The notes beneath the pieces are model-generated. The model did not search any database. It was not told the origin of the DNA and saw nothing but the letters and a program-made list of their open reading frames with translations. Below are positions 8,797 to 16,997 of a DNA stretch of 64,000 nucleotides, piece by piece. Both the position numbers and the translations under genes were made by a program. Source of the DNA: Limnohabitans curvus (GTDB lineage: Bacteria; Pseudomonadota; Gammaproteobacteria; Burkholderiales; Burkholderiaceae_C); contig NZ_NESP01000001.1 in NCBI RefSeq assembly GCF_003063475.1, forward strand, positions 496,001 to 560,000. Direction: 5' to 3'. How positions within the stretch are numbered: the first letter of the stretch is position 1; the number at the start of each line of letters is the position of its first letter.

Positions 8797-9203
8797 GCGA
8801 AATGACTCCCACGGCCGAAGCACCTTTGCGTATCACAACGCGTATTTCGCTCAAGCTCAAACGTCGGCCAGGTCGGAAAACTATTCTGGAAGATCTTGAA
8901 TTCGCCGGAGGAAGCACTCCTGACAACGCTGTCGACTTCAGCATTAATATTCCTTTGCTGCAAGGGTTAGCGCGGGCGTTTTACTGGCAGCGGTTGTTAG
9001 ATGCTGGTGAGGTAAAGAGTGGCACCGAGATCGCCCAGTTGGAAGGACTCAATCCAAGCACCGTCAATGAGCTACTACGCATCACGCTTTTAGATCCATT
9101 GCTTGTTAAGCGTATTTTGGAAGGTAAGCATTCACAGGAGGTAAACATGATGTGGTTTACGCGAAATGCGCTGCCCGATCTTTGGCAGAAACAGTTCAAC
9201 TAG
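8793..9203 (+). CDS. HTH-like protein downstream of recombinase
   Basis: This is a 136-residue protein coupled to the recombinase by an ATGA overlap. Residues of about 75-115 (SGTEIAQLEGLNPSTVNELLRITLLDPLLVKRIL) read like a resolvase/KorB-type helix-turn-helix followed by a helix. The N-terminus is basic (LKLKRRPGRKTI). I do not recognise a named family. It is the last gene of the operon and probably binds DNA in the recombination or regulation of the element. There is no obvious terminator after it. Confidence 0.7.
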   Translation: MSEMTPTAEAPLRITTRISLKLKRRPGRKTILEDLEFAGGSTPDNAVDFSINIPLLQGLARAFYWQRLLDAGEVKSGTEIAQLEGLNPSTVNELLRITLLDPLLVKRILEGKHSQEVNMMWFTRNALPDLWQKQFN

Positions 9204-9354
9204 AACTCGACAAGATTAGATAAAACCTAACGGCCCCAGTGCTTTGCGTAATCCGGACCTCGAGATTGCGGGGCGTACATGGGCGGCCTAATTCGAACTG
9301 GTACCTGATTGGTACTCAGCGCTTCTGATGACTTGGATGTTAAGATTATCAGCG

Positions 9355-9456
9355 TCACTGGGGAGTAGCCGCTCTCATTTTGAAGAGGCTTACGTCAACA
9401 CACTTGACCATACGGTCATGGCGTAAACAGCCCAAAGCCTGGCAAGACCTTTGACC
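9355..9456 (+). ncRNA. yybP-ykoY-type manganese riboswitch
   Basis: The leader contains the conserved blocks of the yybP-ykoY element: CTGGGGAGTAGCCG (from 9358), TACGTCAACA (from 9391), a variable stem (CGGTCATGGCG) and AAGACCTTTGACC (to about 9456). These elements sense Mn2+ and commonly control MntP and UPF0016 exporters. It lies 67 bp before a UPF0016 start codon that has a good ribosome-binding site. The assignment rests on recognised sequence blocks and on the downstream gene; the folding was not computed. Confidence 0.82.
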
Positions 9457-9522
9457 ATGATGCCTCCATAAGGCTGGAGATGCGTCGTGGTCATTTGTCT
9501 TTGATCCAGCCTTGGAGCTTTT

Positions 9523-9785
9523 ATGGAATCCCTTCTCGTCTCTACTGGTGTTGTGACAAAACTCAAATCGCAACAGTGGCAATGGCAGCGCACTATTCAA
9601 CACCTCTGTTGGTTGTAATTGTAACTACGCTTGGTATGTTGATTGCGGATGTACCTGCTGTCTTCGTGGGCGATAAGCTCGCTGACAGAATTCCAATGCG
9701 ACTTGTTCACTCCATTGCTGCTGGTGTTTTCGCTGTGTTGGGTATCGCTACATTGCTAGGTGCTGGCTCAGGTTTTGGGTTCTAA
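9523..9785 (+). pseudogene. Internally deleted UPF0016/TMEM165-family Mn2+ exporter
   Basis: UPF0016 proteins are inner-membrane cation (Mn2+/Ca2+) exporters with two homologous halves, each containing E-x-G-D-K-T. Here ATG 9523 starts the family N-terminus MESLLVSTGVV, with GGAG 7 bp upstream. At about 9555 the sequence jumps, in another frame, to the second half (DKTQIATVAMAAHY...VGDKLADRIPMRLVH) and ends normally at 9785. The first half and its metal motif are gone. Deletion between the two internal gene repeats is the likely cause. The upstream Mn riboswitch is still recognisable. Confidence 0.8.
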
Positions 9786-9800
9786 GTTTAGGTATCGGCA

Positions 9801-9995
9801 ATGAGATTTCTACAGGCCATTCGAGTTTGGGCAAAGAAAATCAAAAGAGACAGCGTGACCCTATGGTTCGCTGAAAAACATCCCCGCACGCCTAAATTGA
9901 TAAAGTTTTTGGGTATGTTTGTGGTGGCGTATGCACTGAGTCCTATCGACCTCATTCCAGACTTTATTCCTGTGCTGGGTTATCTTGATCCCTGT
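9801..9995 (+). pseudogene. Truncated DUF1232 (YkvA-like) membrane protein
   Basis: The ORF starts at 9801 with MRFLQAIRVWAKKI and reads into the DUF1232 core (FVVAYALSPIDLIPDFIPVLGYLD), then leaves the family after about 63 residues. The continuation LIPVGV occurs in the +1 frame at 9985, as expected if a small deletion shifted the frame. After that the sequence no longer resembles DUF1232. It sits 15 bp after the broken UPF0016 gene, so this locus has decayed as a unit. Confidence 0.7.
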
Positions 9996-10199
9996 CGGGG
10001 TGTGCAGCAGCGCCCCAATCAGTGCCGGGAGTGTGCCCACAGTTTCCGATGCTCCCGCAGGAGCTGCAAGCCCCCCCGCCGACGCTCTATCTCTTACCGC
10101 TGGAGATGCGGGGGCGGTGAGTTGCGCTCAGTTGAGCAAGGACGTGACCTGCCCCCTCTGGCCGTACCAATCAATCGGAAGTAGTCCAAGGGTTCAAGG

Positions 10200-11030
10200 T
10201 TAATCCAAAACTTGAGGGTTGAGATTTGCAGCGGCATTGGTTTGAATCCTTTGCTGCTGCGCGAACTGAGCCGGTGGAATCCGGCCCAGGCTGCTGTGGG
10301 GCCTGACTTCGTTGTAGTCCTGGCGCCAATCGGCAATGCACTGCCTGGCTTGGGGCAAGCTCAAGAACCACTGCTCGTTCAAGCATTCATCTCGAAACTT
10401 GCCGTTGAAACTCTCGATGTAGCCGTTTTGCATCGGCCTGCCCGGCTGGGTCAAGATGTGCCGCACGCCATGTGCTGTGGCCCAAGCCATAAAGGCCCGG
10501 CTTGTGAACTCTGGACCGTTGTCCGTTCTCACGGCCAGTGGGTAGCCTCTGAAGGTGGCCGCTTGGTCGAGCAAGCGTGTCACGTATTGCCCCGAGATCC
10601 CGTAGTCCACGGCAATGTCCACGCACTCGTGGCTGAAGTCATCGGCCACAGTCAGGCACTTGATGCGCCTGCCATTGGACAAGCTGTCCGAGACGAAATC
10701 CATGCTCCAAACATCGTTGACCTTTTGCGCCAGTTGCAAGGGCACCCGCTCACACGGTGGGCGCTTGGCCTTCTTGCGCCTTCTTACGGCCAAGTTGGCA
10801 TCTTTGTACAAGCGGTAGATCCGCTTGTGGTTGACGCCCGGAAACTCCGGGCGCAGCAGATCGTGGATGCGGCGGTAGCCAAATCTTCGGCGTACGTGGG
10901 CAATGTCCACGATACGTTCGCCCAGCGCCTGCGTGAGCGCATCACGCTTAGGCGGGTGGCGAAAACTGTCTCGGCTTAGCCCCACAAGGCAGCACGCGTG
11001 GCGCTCAGACAGAAGATGGGTCTGGATCAT
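10200..11030 (-). CDS. IS3-family transposase OrfB (DDE integrase)
   Basis: This is the 276-residue catalytic half of the IS3 transposase. After an N-terminal HTH_21-like region (RRRFGYRRIHDLL) comes the rve integrase core with the DDE triad in VWSMDFVSD, RTDNGPEFTS and GYIESFNGKFRDECL. It ends with the family tail YNEVRPHSSLGRIPPAQFA. OrfB is normally made as an OrfAB fusion by programmed frameshifting; here orfA ends at 11063 and orfB opens just after, in another frame. All catalytic residues are present. Confidence 0.93.
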   Translation of the reverse strand: MIQTHLLSERHACCLVGLSRDSFRHPPKRDALTQALGERIVDIAHVRRRFGYRRIHDLLRPEFPGVNHKRIYRLYKDANLAVRRRKKAKRPPCERVPLQLAQKVNDVWSMDFVSDSLSNGRRIKCLTVADDFSHECVDIAVDYGISGQYVTRLLDQAATFRGYPLAVRTDNGPEFTSRAFMAWATAHGVRHILTQPGRPMQNGYIESFNGKFRDECLNEQWFLSLPQARQCIADWRQDYNEVRPHSSLGRIPPAQFAQQQRIQTNAAANLNPQVLD

Positions 11031-11062
11031 CTGGGTGATGGCCTCGCGTTTGACCTGCGGGG

Positions 11063-11338
11063 CTAGCGCTTTACGCCGAAGACGCTTTTGAGCGCATGGA
11101 TGTCCAGGTGCGCTTCGGCCAGCAGTTTCTTGAGCTTGTTGTTCTCAGCTTCCAGGTCGCGCAGCTTGGCCGCATCGGAGGCTTCCATGCCGCCAAAGCG
11201 CGAGCGCCACTTGTAAAAGGTCGGCTGGCTAAAGCCGCCAGAGCGGCAAATGTCCTTGATGGACATGCCTGCTTCAGCTTGCTTGAGGAATCCGATGATC
11301 TGCTCGTCGGTAAATCGTGTGGTCTTCATATCCGCCAT
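11063..11338 (-). CDS. IS3-family transposase OrfA
   Basis: This is a 91-residue HTH protein of the IS3 family. The helix-turn-helix (FTDEQIIGFLKQAEAGMSIKDICRSGGFSQPTFYKWRSRFGG) recognises the element ends. A leucine-zipper-like coiled coil (LRDLEAENNKLKKLLAEAHLD) mediates multimerisation. It lies directly upstream of orfB inside the terminal repeats and is intact. Confidence 0.93.
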   Translation of the reverse strand: MADMKTTRFTDEQIIGFLKQAEAGMSIKDICRSGGFSQPTFYKWRSRFGGMEASDAAKLRDLEAENNKLKKLLAEAHLDIHALKSVFGVKR

Positions 11339-11478
11339 TCTCCAAAATTAGCGAACTTAGTTCCATCGATTTGGTACGGCTCAGAGGGGGCAGGTCAGAC
11401 GCTGCCCAAACCACTCTGATGCTCCTCGAGGTGCAGCGGTGGTACCAAAAACAATCAGCAATTGAACCTTAAACAGAA

Positions 11479-11506
11479 GCCCGGCTTGTCTTAGGACAGG
11501 CCGGGC
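11479..11506 (+). terminator. Intrinsic terminator
   Basis: A GC-rich hairpin GCCCGGC...GCCGGGC with an inner TGTC/GACA extension is followed by ATTTTGT. It lies 7 bp after the stop of the interrupted ORF and would also shield the ankyrin gene from plus-strand transcription. Confidence 0.75.
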
Positions 11507-11552
11507 ATTTTGTCGTTTGTGCGGTCGGTAATACTTCTGGATCGATGGGAAT

Positions 11553-12050
11553 CTAATCCTTCTTCGCTTTATCGATCAGGGAAAAAAGGGTCTTCATTGC
11601 GCTGGCGTGTGCAAATCCATCATAGATCTTGTCATCAAGGGGCTCCCTGGCTGACGGGCCATCCTTGCACTTTCCTCCAGCCTTCATTAATGCGTCGACC
11701 ATTTCTGTATCGTTACTTCGTCTGTAAAGGTGCGAGTACTTGGCGATATCTAGAGGGAAGTCCCCCTCGTTGTCTGGAATGTTTGGGTCTGCGCCATGTT
11801 CAAGCAGATAAATGGCCAGTCCATAGTAGGTCTCATCAACTGCTACGTATAAAGCAGTGCGTCCCTCGTCATCACGAAAATTGATGTCATGCCCTGATTT
11901 AAGCAAGTGATCCACCAGTCTCCCGTTCCCGTCGCTGGCGGCGATGACGAGTGCGTCTGGCGCACCAAGGTATGGATATTTTGATAAGTCCAGCGGATCA
12001 TCTTCGAAATCTTGATCAGTAGCTTCGCTCATTGTCTTTGTCCATCCCAT
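11553..12050 (-). CDS. Ankyrin-repeat protein
   Basis: This is a small soluble ankyrin protein of about 165 residues. Three repeats can be read: [59 protein letters not shown] and a degenerate [18 protein letters not shown]...[10 protein letters not shown]. Ankyrin repeats are protein-binding scaffolds and the partner is not evident. No signal peptide is seen. Start codons at 12050 and 12032 (MSEATD) are both possible, each with a weak ribosome-binding site. It stands alone between the IS-disrupted locus and the copper sensor kinase. Confidence 0.8.
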   Translation of the reverse strand: MGWTKTMSEATDQDFEDDPLDLSKYPYLGAPDALVIAASDGNGRLVDHLLKSGHDINFRDDEGRTALYVAVDETYYGLAIYLLEHGADPNIPDNEGDFPLDIAKYSHLYRRSNDTEMVDALMKAGGKCKDGPSAREPLDDKIYDGFAHASAMKTLFSLIDKAKKD

Positions 12051-12209
12051 CAAGAAAGCTATGGTTTTAACTCTGCATGAGGCTGCATCCGGTCGTGTGT
12101 ATGCTGCCTATGGCGGGGTCTACATTTGTACGGCCATTATTTGGTTTTGGGCGGTCGACGGAACCCACTTGGCATGTAACCACCTTCGATCCATTATTGG
12201 CAAATACGC

Positions 12210-13604
12210 TCAACCGACGTCATTCATTAAATGTGGAAACTGAAGGGAAAACCTTGTTCTGCCGTGATTTGACGTGACCGTCGCGGTACCCCCATGAACT
12301 TCAGCAATGGCTTTTGTGATTGCTAAACCCAACCCAGCGCCATCAGATTCGGGGTGAGAACGTGCGGGATCAGCCCGAAAGAATCTGTCAAACAAACGGG
12401 GAAGCACTTGAGGATCGATCTCCGACCCTGTGTTTTCAACCCTTACCTCTGTGATAGAGCCCATATCAACAACTGACACCGTCACAACTCCGCCTTCAGG
12501 AGTGTGTCGTAATGCGTTTGAAAGTAAATTGCTTATAGCGCGACGGAACATCAGCCGATCCCCCAGAATTTCCCTATCCCCATGCGTTGAAAGAGAAATA
12601 TGCTTCTCCTCAGCTAAAGCCTCGTAAAATTCGCACAGAGACAAAATTTCGGTCGTGGCTGAAAATTTTTCCTTATGCGGCAATTCAACACTGCGCTCAG
12701 TTTTTGCCAAAAAGAGCATGTCGGACACAATCCGACCCAAGCGCTGCAACTCTTCCGCGTTTGAAGCCAAAACGTCACGGTAAGTAGTTACATCTCGTTT
12801 AGTTGACAGCGTCACCTGCGTTTGCGTGAGCAGGTTACTGATCGGAGTACGTAATTCGTGAGCCAGATCAGAAGAGAACTCTGACAAACGTTGAAAGTCA
12901 TTCTGCAACCTGTCTAGCATTTGATTGAGTTCACGAGCCAAATCTGCCATCTCAATCGGGACTGCTTCTTCAGGCATGCGTTCTTGCAGTTGTTGGCCAG
13001 TGACTTCTGCTGCCCTCGCCTTCATCGCGCGCAGTGGTGCCAATCCTTGATGAGCCGCGATCCAGCCTAGAAAGCCACTTACAACCGTCGCCAAGACAGC
13101 GTACATTGCTAAATTTCGTTCTAGTTCATTCATAAATTCCTGATGGTGCTCGGCATCAATCGCCAAGAAAATCACGAAATCTTCATCTTGAACGTATTTG
13201 GCCTTAGCTTGAAATTCAACAGCGTGAAATTCAGTGGTTTTATCTCTCCAAGTTTTTAATTCTTGCCCGTCTTTCGTATGAGCATGTTGCAGAGATTTTT
13301 CGGGAGGATTAAATCCATCAGATTGATATAACGTTTTGCCGCTTGAGCTTCTAATGAAAGTAAGAAGCCCATGATGATGATTCAACGATTCACCAAGTCG
13401 CCTGCGTGCATCCTCCGCAGAATTCACGTCTGAAAGAATGCCTTCAATAAGTTGCCTTTTATCGGTCAAAGCAACACGATCAAGGTCTAAAAAGTGTCGA
13501 TCTGCTGCACTCATTAATAGCCATCCGAGGCCCATAACGACTGCCGCTGCAACCAACGTGAAGAAAATGGTTAGACGACTTGTCAGTGAAAGGCTTCTGA
13601 ACAT
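12210..13604 (-). CDS. copS: Copper/silver sensor histidine kinase
   Basis: This is a 464-residue membrane histidine kinase of the heavy-metal (CusS/CopS/IrlS) group. TM1 lies at about residues 10-32 and TM2 at about 165-187, flanking a periplasmic sensor domain of about 130 residues that contains several His (LNHHHG, HAHTKDG, AEHHQEF). HAMP follows, then the H box [14 protein letters not shown] with the phospho-His, the N box [14 protein letters not shown], and G boxes [10 protein letters not shown] and [18 protein letters not shown]. It directly follows the regulator gene with no gap. Together they should detect periplasmic copper and control the operon starting at 15216. CusS is an equivalent name. 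Confidence 0.9.
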   Translation of the reverse strand: MFRSLSLTSRLTIFFTLVAAAVVMGLGWLLMSAADRHFLDLDRVALTDKRQLIEGILSDVNSAEDARRRLGESLNHHHGLLTFIRSSSGKTLYQSDGFNPPEKSLQHAHTKDGQELKTWRDKTTEFHAVEFQAKAKYVQDEDFVIFLAIDAEHHQEFMNELERNLAMYAVLATVVSGFLGWIAAHQGLAPLRAMKARAAEVTGQQLQERMPEEAVPIEMADLARELNQMLDRLQNDFQRLSEFSSDLAHELRTPISNLLTQTQVTLSTKRDVTTYRDVLASNAEELQRLGRIVSDMLFLAKTERSVELPHKEKFSATTEILSLCEFYEALAEEKHISLSTHGDREILGDRLMFRRAISNLLSNALRHTPEGGVVTVSVVDMGSITEVRVENTGSEIDPQVLPRLFDRFFRADPARSHPESDGAGLGLAITKAIAEVHGGTATVTSNHGRTRFSLQFPHLMNDVG

Positions 13605-14288
13605 TTAATGGGTCTCCGGAACTTCTATTACGTAGCCCATCCCTCGCACTGTTTGAATCAGCTTAACTTCTTGTCCTTCATCAATTTTCACACGCAAACG
13701 ACGCATGGCAACTTCAATAACATTAGTGTCGCTGTCGAAATTCATGTCCCACACTTGAGAGGCAATCAGGGATCTAGGTAAAACCTCTCCCTGTCTTCGC
13801 ATCAGGAGTTCAAGCAATCCGAACTCCTTTGCGGTTAAGTCAATTCGCTTGCCAGCTCGCGTAACTCTCCGGCGCAGCAAATCTAATTCCAAGTCGGCCA
13901 CCCCCAGAGTCGTATTTTCAGATCCACTTTTGCCTCTCCGTAAGATGGCGCGAACACGCGCCAACAACTCTGCAAAAGAGAACGGTTTGACAATATAGTC
14001 ATCGGCCCCTAGCTCTAGCCCTTTGACCCTGTCTTCAACTTGATCCCTCGCCGTCAGAAACATAGCTGGCATTTTCAAGCCTCGCTGACGCAAGGCCTCC
14101 AACACTTGCCATCCGTTGATACCTGGCAGCATCACATCGAGTATCACTAACTCGTAGTCACCTTGCTCAGCCAAATGTAGGCCATCTATTCCAGTTTGCG
14201 CCAGATCCACAACAAAGCCAGCTTCTCGTAAGCCTTGTCTCAGGTATTCGCCAGTCTTAGGTTCATCTTCGACGATCAGAATCTTCAC
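13605..14288 (-). CDS. copR: Copper-responsive OmpR-family response regulator
   Basis: This is a 227-residue OmpR/PhoB-type regulator. The receiver domain holds the acidic pocket (VEDEP), phospho-acceptor Asp in [13 protein letters not shown], and the conserved Thr/Lys ([14 protein letters not shown]). The winged-helix domain has [24 protein letters not shown] and [13 protein letters not shown]...GMGYVI. Translation starts at GTG 14288 behind a GAGGAGCG site. It is divergent from the copper operon, but a nested IS remnant now separates the two promoters. CusR and CopR are equivalent names. Confidence 0.91.
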   Translation of the reverse strand: MKILIVEDEPKTGEYLRQGLREAGFVVDLAQTGIDGLHLAEQGDYELVILDVMLPGINGWQVLEALRQRGLKMPAMFLTARDQVEDRVKGLELGADDYIVKPFSFAELLARVRAILRRGKSGSENTTLGVADLELDLLRRRVTRAGKRIDLTAKEFGLLELLMRRQGEVLPRSLIASQVWDMNFDSDTNVIEVAMRRLRVKIDEGQEVKLIQTVRGMGYVIEVPETH

Positions 14289-14486
14289 TTTATTTCGCTC
14301 CTCAGCATTTCAAGCCTGTAGTGTGACAATTTTTTTGCACCTGACATCAGTAGTGTCCCAACGTTTTCACATCAGGATGTCGTAAGTTAATGATTCACCT
14401 TGAGTTTTTGGCATTTCAGTTTGGTCTCGATTTGAAAGTCGATTCCATGACTTATGGTCTTTTGCGTCTTCACGCAAAGGACCGCC

Positions 14487-14555
14487 ATGAACCAAGGCAA
14501 GCTTGTTTTCTCTCAACTCATGGCGTTCCTGCCCCTGAGCACTTTTCGTCGTTGC
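14487..14555 (+). pseudogene. IS4-type transposase N-terminal fragment (DUF4372)
   Basis: About 23 codons match the DUF4372 N-terminus (MNQGK..F.QLM.FLP...FRRCV) found on IS4-family transposases. The frame is lost at about 14556, where IS66 sequence begins. The catalytic domain is absent, so it is a dead relic. Confidence 0.65.
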
Positions 14556-14556
14556 G

Positions 14557-14931
14557 TCACCGCAGGATCTCGCGCAGCAAGGCCCCGCACTGCGACAGGG
14601 GGCATTGCAGGTTCACCACCACCTCGCCGCGCTGCAGCCTCAGCTGCACCGCTTCTGTCACCGGTGGCTCACTGCCACACGGCGTGATGACTGCGGCCAG
14701 CGGTATGGGCACGAACGCCGCAGGCGGCTCGGCATCCGCGCGGCAACTCAGCGCTCGTGCCAGTCGGGCCTCCCGCATCCAGCGGTGCAGCATGTTCGGG
14801 TGCAGGCCGTGCGCGATCGCCACCCCTCCGATGCTGGCACCGGGCTCTTGGCACTTGGCCAGCAGCTCCGCCTTGAACTCTTTGCTGTACTCGCGTCGGC
14901 CTGGCCGCGCTCCGATTGAAAACTGTTCCAT
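14557..14931 (-). CDS. tnpA: IS66-family accessory protein TnpA
   Basis: This is the first gene of IS66 elements, about 124 residues. It shows the HTH region REYSKEFKAELLAKCQEPGASIGGVAIAHGLHPNMLHRWMREARL and a C-terminal part typical of IS66 OrfA. The needed partners tnpB and tnpC are missing, so it cannot transpose alone. It is embedded in the IS4-like remnant. GTG 14940 is an alternative start; ATG 14931 has GGAG just ahead. Confidence 0.85.
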   Translation of the reverse strand: MEQFSIGARPGRREYSKEFKAELLAKCQEPGASIGGVAIAHGLHPNMLHRWMREARLARALSCRADAEPPAAFVPIPLAAVITPCGSEPPVTEAVQLRLQRGEVVVNLQCPLSQCGALLREILR

Positions 14932-15127
14932 CGTCTCCACGATCCTCCATCGTGGCGACGATGCCCGCTTCTCAAAACATCCTCAAGATGGGTTCGCCGG
15001 ACGGATACGAAACAACCCCAATAAATCAACTACTTACGCCACACACATCCTACACAGATTCAGAATTTGAGCCTCAACAGCTCTCGCTCCTCTGAAAAAC
15101 GTTGGGACACTACTTACCTGACATGAA

Positions 15128-15145
15128 GATAACAAATATGTAATC
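15128..15145. promoter_or_regulatory. CopR/CusR-type dyad upstream of the copper operon
   Basis: The inverted repeat GATAACAAATATGTAATC lies about 70 bp before the first copper gene. Its core (TAACA-n4-TGTAAT) resembles dyads bound by CopR/CusR-type regulators ahead of copper genes. It lies just outside the right flank of the IS remnant, so control of the copper operon may survive. The match is by eye. Confidence 0.5.
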
Positions 15146-15215
15146 TTTTGGACGGATTTTTGTCAGGCACAAAACTTCAAAATTACTCACGTGAAATACG
15201 AAAGGCACTGATGCT

Positions 15216-15551
15216 ATGAATGTCGCGATTGAATTGAAAAACACCAGATCGTTGTTTTTATGGTCGCTGGCTTTGCTAGCGACCATATCCTCGGCGCAGA
15301 CTGGCGCAGTAAGTACTGCTGAGGCAGGCCGAGGCCCATTGCCTACTAACTTGCATTATCAATCTGCGATCAGCGGGTACAAGTCCTATTCCGATCAAAA
15401 AGTGCTGTCTTGGCGCGAAGCCAACGACCGCGTGGGACAAATTGGAGGCTGGCGTGCGTACGCCAAAGAAGCCTCCTTGGACGAAATAAAGAATATGGCA
15501 CCTGTATCAACCGATAGCCACTCTGGTCATCATGAAGAAGGAAAGCCATGA
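15216..15551 (+). CDS. Small periplasmic protein at head of copper operon
   Basis: This is a 111-residue secreted protein. Residues of about 12-28 form a signal peptide (SLFLWSLALLATISSAQ). The mature part has a conserved-looking pattern Y.SA...Y..YSDQKVLSWREANDRVGQIGGWRAYAKEA and a His-rich end (HSGHHEEG) that could bind Cu. Proteins with this pattern are often found directly before the TolC-like gene of copper clusters; their role is unknown. It overlaps the next gene by 4 bp (ATGA). Confidence 0.75.
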   Translation: MNVAIELKNTRSLFLWSLALLATISSAQTGAVSTAEAGRGPLPTNLHYQSAISGYKSYSDQKVLSWREANDRVGQIGGWRAYAKEASLDEIKNMAPVSTDSHSGHHEEGKP

Positions 15552-16981
15552 AGCTCGCTAGATCCTCCCGACGCATCAAACTAGCCGTTTCACTAATAAC
15601 CGTAGCTGTTTTGGCTGGATGCGCGAGCGTCAGTGTTGAGCAAAATCTCAAACGGGTAAATGAAGAAGCATCCGAGTTTACGGACGGCCAACTTGCTTTG
15701 GCTCGCAGTGCTGAAGATCACGCAAAGCGAAATGAGGTTGCGGCAAAGTTGTTATCAGCTCCAGTAAAACAGAAAGAGGCCGTCCAACTTGCTTTGGTAA
15801 ACAGCTACTCTTTGCAAGCGCTACTGGCACAAGGATGGTATGAATCAGCGGATGCGGCCCAAAGCGGGCGGATCTCCAACCCAATTTTCAGCTTTGAGCG
15901 GATGGTCGCGGGTGATGAATTGGAGTTAAGCCGCGCACTTTCCTTTGGGCTCCTTGATGTGCTGACCATACCCGCTCGCCAAGGAATTGCAGAGCGTCGT
16001 ATTGAGCAATCCCAATTACGCCTAACCAGCGAAGTAGTTGATCATGTCACTCGCGTACGACAAGCTTGGGTGCGGGCAGTCGCGGCCCAACAATCTCTAG
16101 CCTACGCAAAACAGGTTCTTGAGAGTGCCGAGGCCAGTGCTGAATTGGCACGTCGAATGCAGTCGGTGGGCAACTTCAACAGAATCAGTCGAGCCCGTGA
16201 GCAAGCCTTCTACGCTGACGCAGCCACACGGTTGGCAACAGCCAGTCATCAGGCCACATCAACACGAGAGGAGCTGGTGCGGTTACTTGGTTTGAATGAG
16301 TCGCAAGCACAAGTGCTTCAGCTACCAGAGCGCTTGCCTGATTTGCCAAAACAAGCACTTGACCCTAGCGCTGTGGGGAAAATAGCGACCAAGTCTAGAA
16401 TTGACATTAGACTTGCCCAGACCTCTTTGGAAGGAGCGGCGAAGTCACAAGGGTTGAGCAATGTCACAAGTTTTACAGATATCGAGTTGACCGCTCGTCG
16501 CAATACCAAGATAGACAATGCAACAGGCACCCGATCAGATCCTCGTGGTTATGAAATTGGTATTCGATTGCCCATCTTCGATTGGGGTGGTATGCAGAGA
16601 GATGCATGGAACGCTCGAACCATCTCTGCAGCTAATCAGCTAGAAGCGACGATTCGGTCCGCAGGTTCAAGCCTGCGTGAGAGTTATTCTGCCTACCGAA
16701 CTTCATATGAAATAGCTCGGCATTACCGCGAGGAAGTAGTACCTCTGCGAAGGGTTATTTCGGAAGAAAACCAGCTTCGTTACAACGGAATGATCATTGG
16801 AGTATTTGAGTTATTGGCTGATTCCCGTGACCAAATTAATACAGTGATAGCAGCAATCAACTCTGAGCAGCAATTCTGGTTGGCAGATGCTGCTCTTCAG
16901 GCCTCATTGATTGGCCGCCCCACCAACACTTCACTGTCCGTAACAACCAGCGCGCCAAGCGCTGGTGGCGCTGGTCATTGA
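15548..16981 (+). CDS. TolC-family outer-membrane factor lipoprotein
   Basis: This is a 477-residue outer-membrane efflux protein. It has a lipoprotein signal with lipobox LAGC (Cys25). Two repeated OEP halves rich in coiled coil follow (about 80-250 and 290-460), with the usual RLPIFDWGG motif in the second half. Such proteins form the outer-membrane channel of RND or related copper exporters. No RND pump or membrane-fusion partner is present in this operon, which is odd; it may pair with a pump elsewhere or serve the periplasmic copper system. It is coupled to the small upstream gene and lies 16 bp before the multicopper oxidase. Confidence 0.88.
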   Translation: MKLARSSRRIKLAVSLITVAVLAGCASVSVEQNLKRVNEEASEFTDGQLALARSAEDHAKRNEVAAKLLSAPVKQKEAVQLALVNSYSLQALLAQGWYESADAAQSGRISNPIFSFERMVAGDELELSRALSFGLLDVLTIPARQGIAERRIEQSQLRLTSEVVDHVTRVRQAWVRAVAAQQSLAYAKQVLESAEASAELARRMQSVGNFNRISRAREQAFYADAATRLATASHQATSTREELVRLLGLNESQAQVLQLPERLPDLPKQALDPSAVGKIATKSRIDIRLAQTSLEGAAKSQGLSNVTSFTDIELTARRNTKIDNATGTRSDPRGYEIGIRLPIFDWGGMQRDAWNARTISAANQLEATIRSAGSSLRESYSAYRTSYEIARHYREEVVPLRRVISEENQLRYNGMIIGVFELLADSRDQINTVIAAINSEQQFWLADAALQASLIGRPTNTSLSVTTSAPSAGGAGH

Positions 16982-16997
16982 TTCAAAGGACCATGTA

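Larger units (their letters stand above)
10145..11397 (-). mobile_element. IS3-family insertion sequence (IS407-like group), complete
   Basis: This is a 1253-bp element. Its ends match as inverted repeats beginning TGACCTGCCCCCTCTG and continuing G(A)CCGTACCAA. It is flanked by a 4-bp direct repeat GACG (10141-10144 and 11398-11401), the duplication size typical of the IS407 group. It carries orfA and orfB on the minus strand with intact catalytic residues, so it looks recent and potentially active. It interrupts the ORF at 9985-11472. Confidence 0.92.
9985..11472 (+). pseudogene. Unknown ORF interrupted by the IS3-family insertion
   Basis: Removing the insertion (10145-11397) and one GACG copy joins two open segments in frame. 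The left part encodes SVPTVSDAPAGAASPP...AVSCAQLSKD and the right part AAQTTLMLLEVQRWYQKQ, ending at TAA 11472. The joined frame is followed by a strong terminator. The start is lost in the junction with DUF1232, and I do not recognise the product. It is small, Ala-rich and has a helical end, which would fit a lysis or conjugation accessory protein, but that is only a guess. Confidence 0.5.
14348..15115. mobile_element. Nested remnant: IS4-like element carrying an IS66 fragment
   Basis: Inverted ends GTAGTGTCCCAACGTTTTCA (from 14350) and the matching TGAAAAACGTTGGGACACTAC (to 15113) bound this stretch. A 9-bp repeat ACCTGACAT flanks it (14339-14347, 15116-15124). Inside, 14487-14555 encodes MNQGKLVFSQLMAFLPLSTF, the DUF4372 start of an IS4-type transposase, which then breaks off. 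From about 14557 to 15037 lies IS66 material whose end begins GTAAGTAG (minus strand) and which carries tnpA. The rest of both transposases is missing. The remnant sits between copR and the copper operon promoter. Confidence 0.7.

Noticed and set aside
14390..15070. 226-codon plus-strand open frame across the IS remnant
   Set aside because: It runs through two different IS fragments, antisense to IS66 tnpA, with no sensible product.
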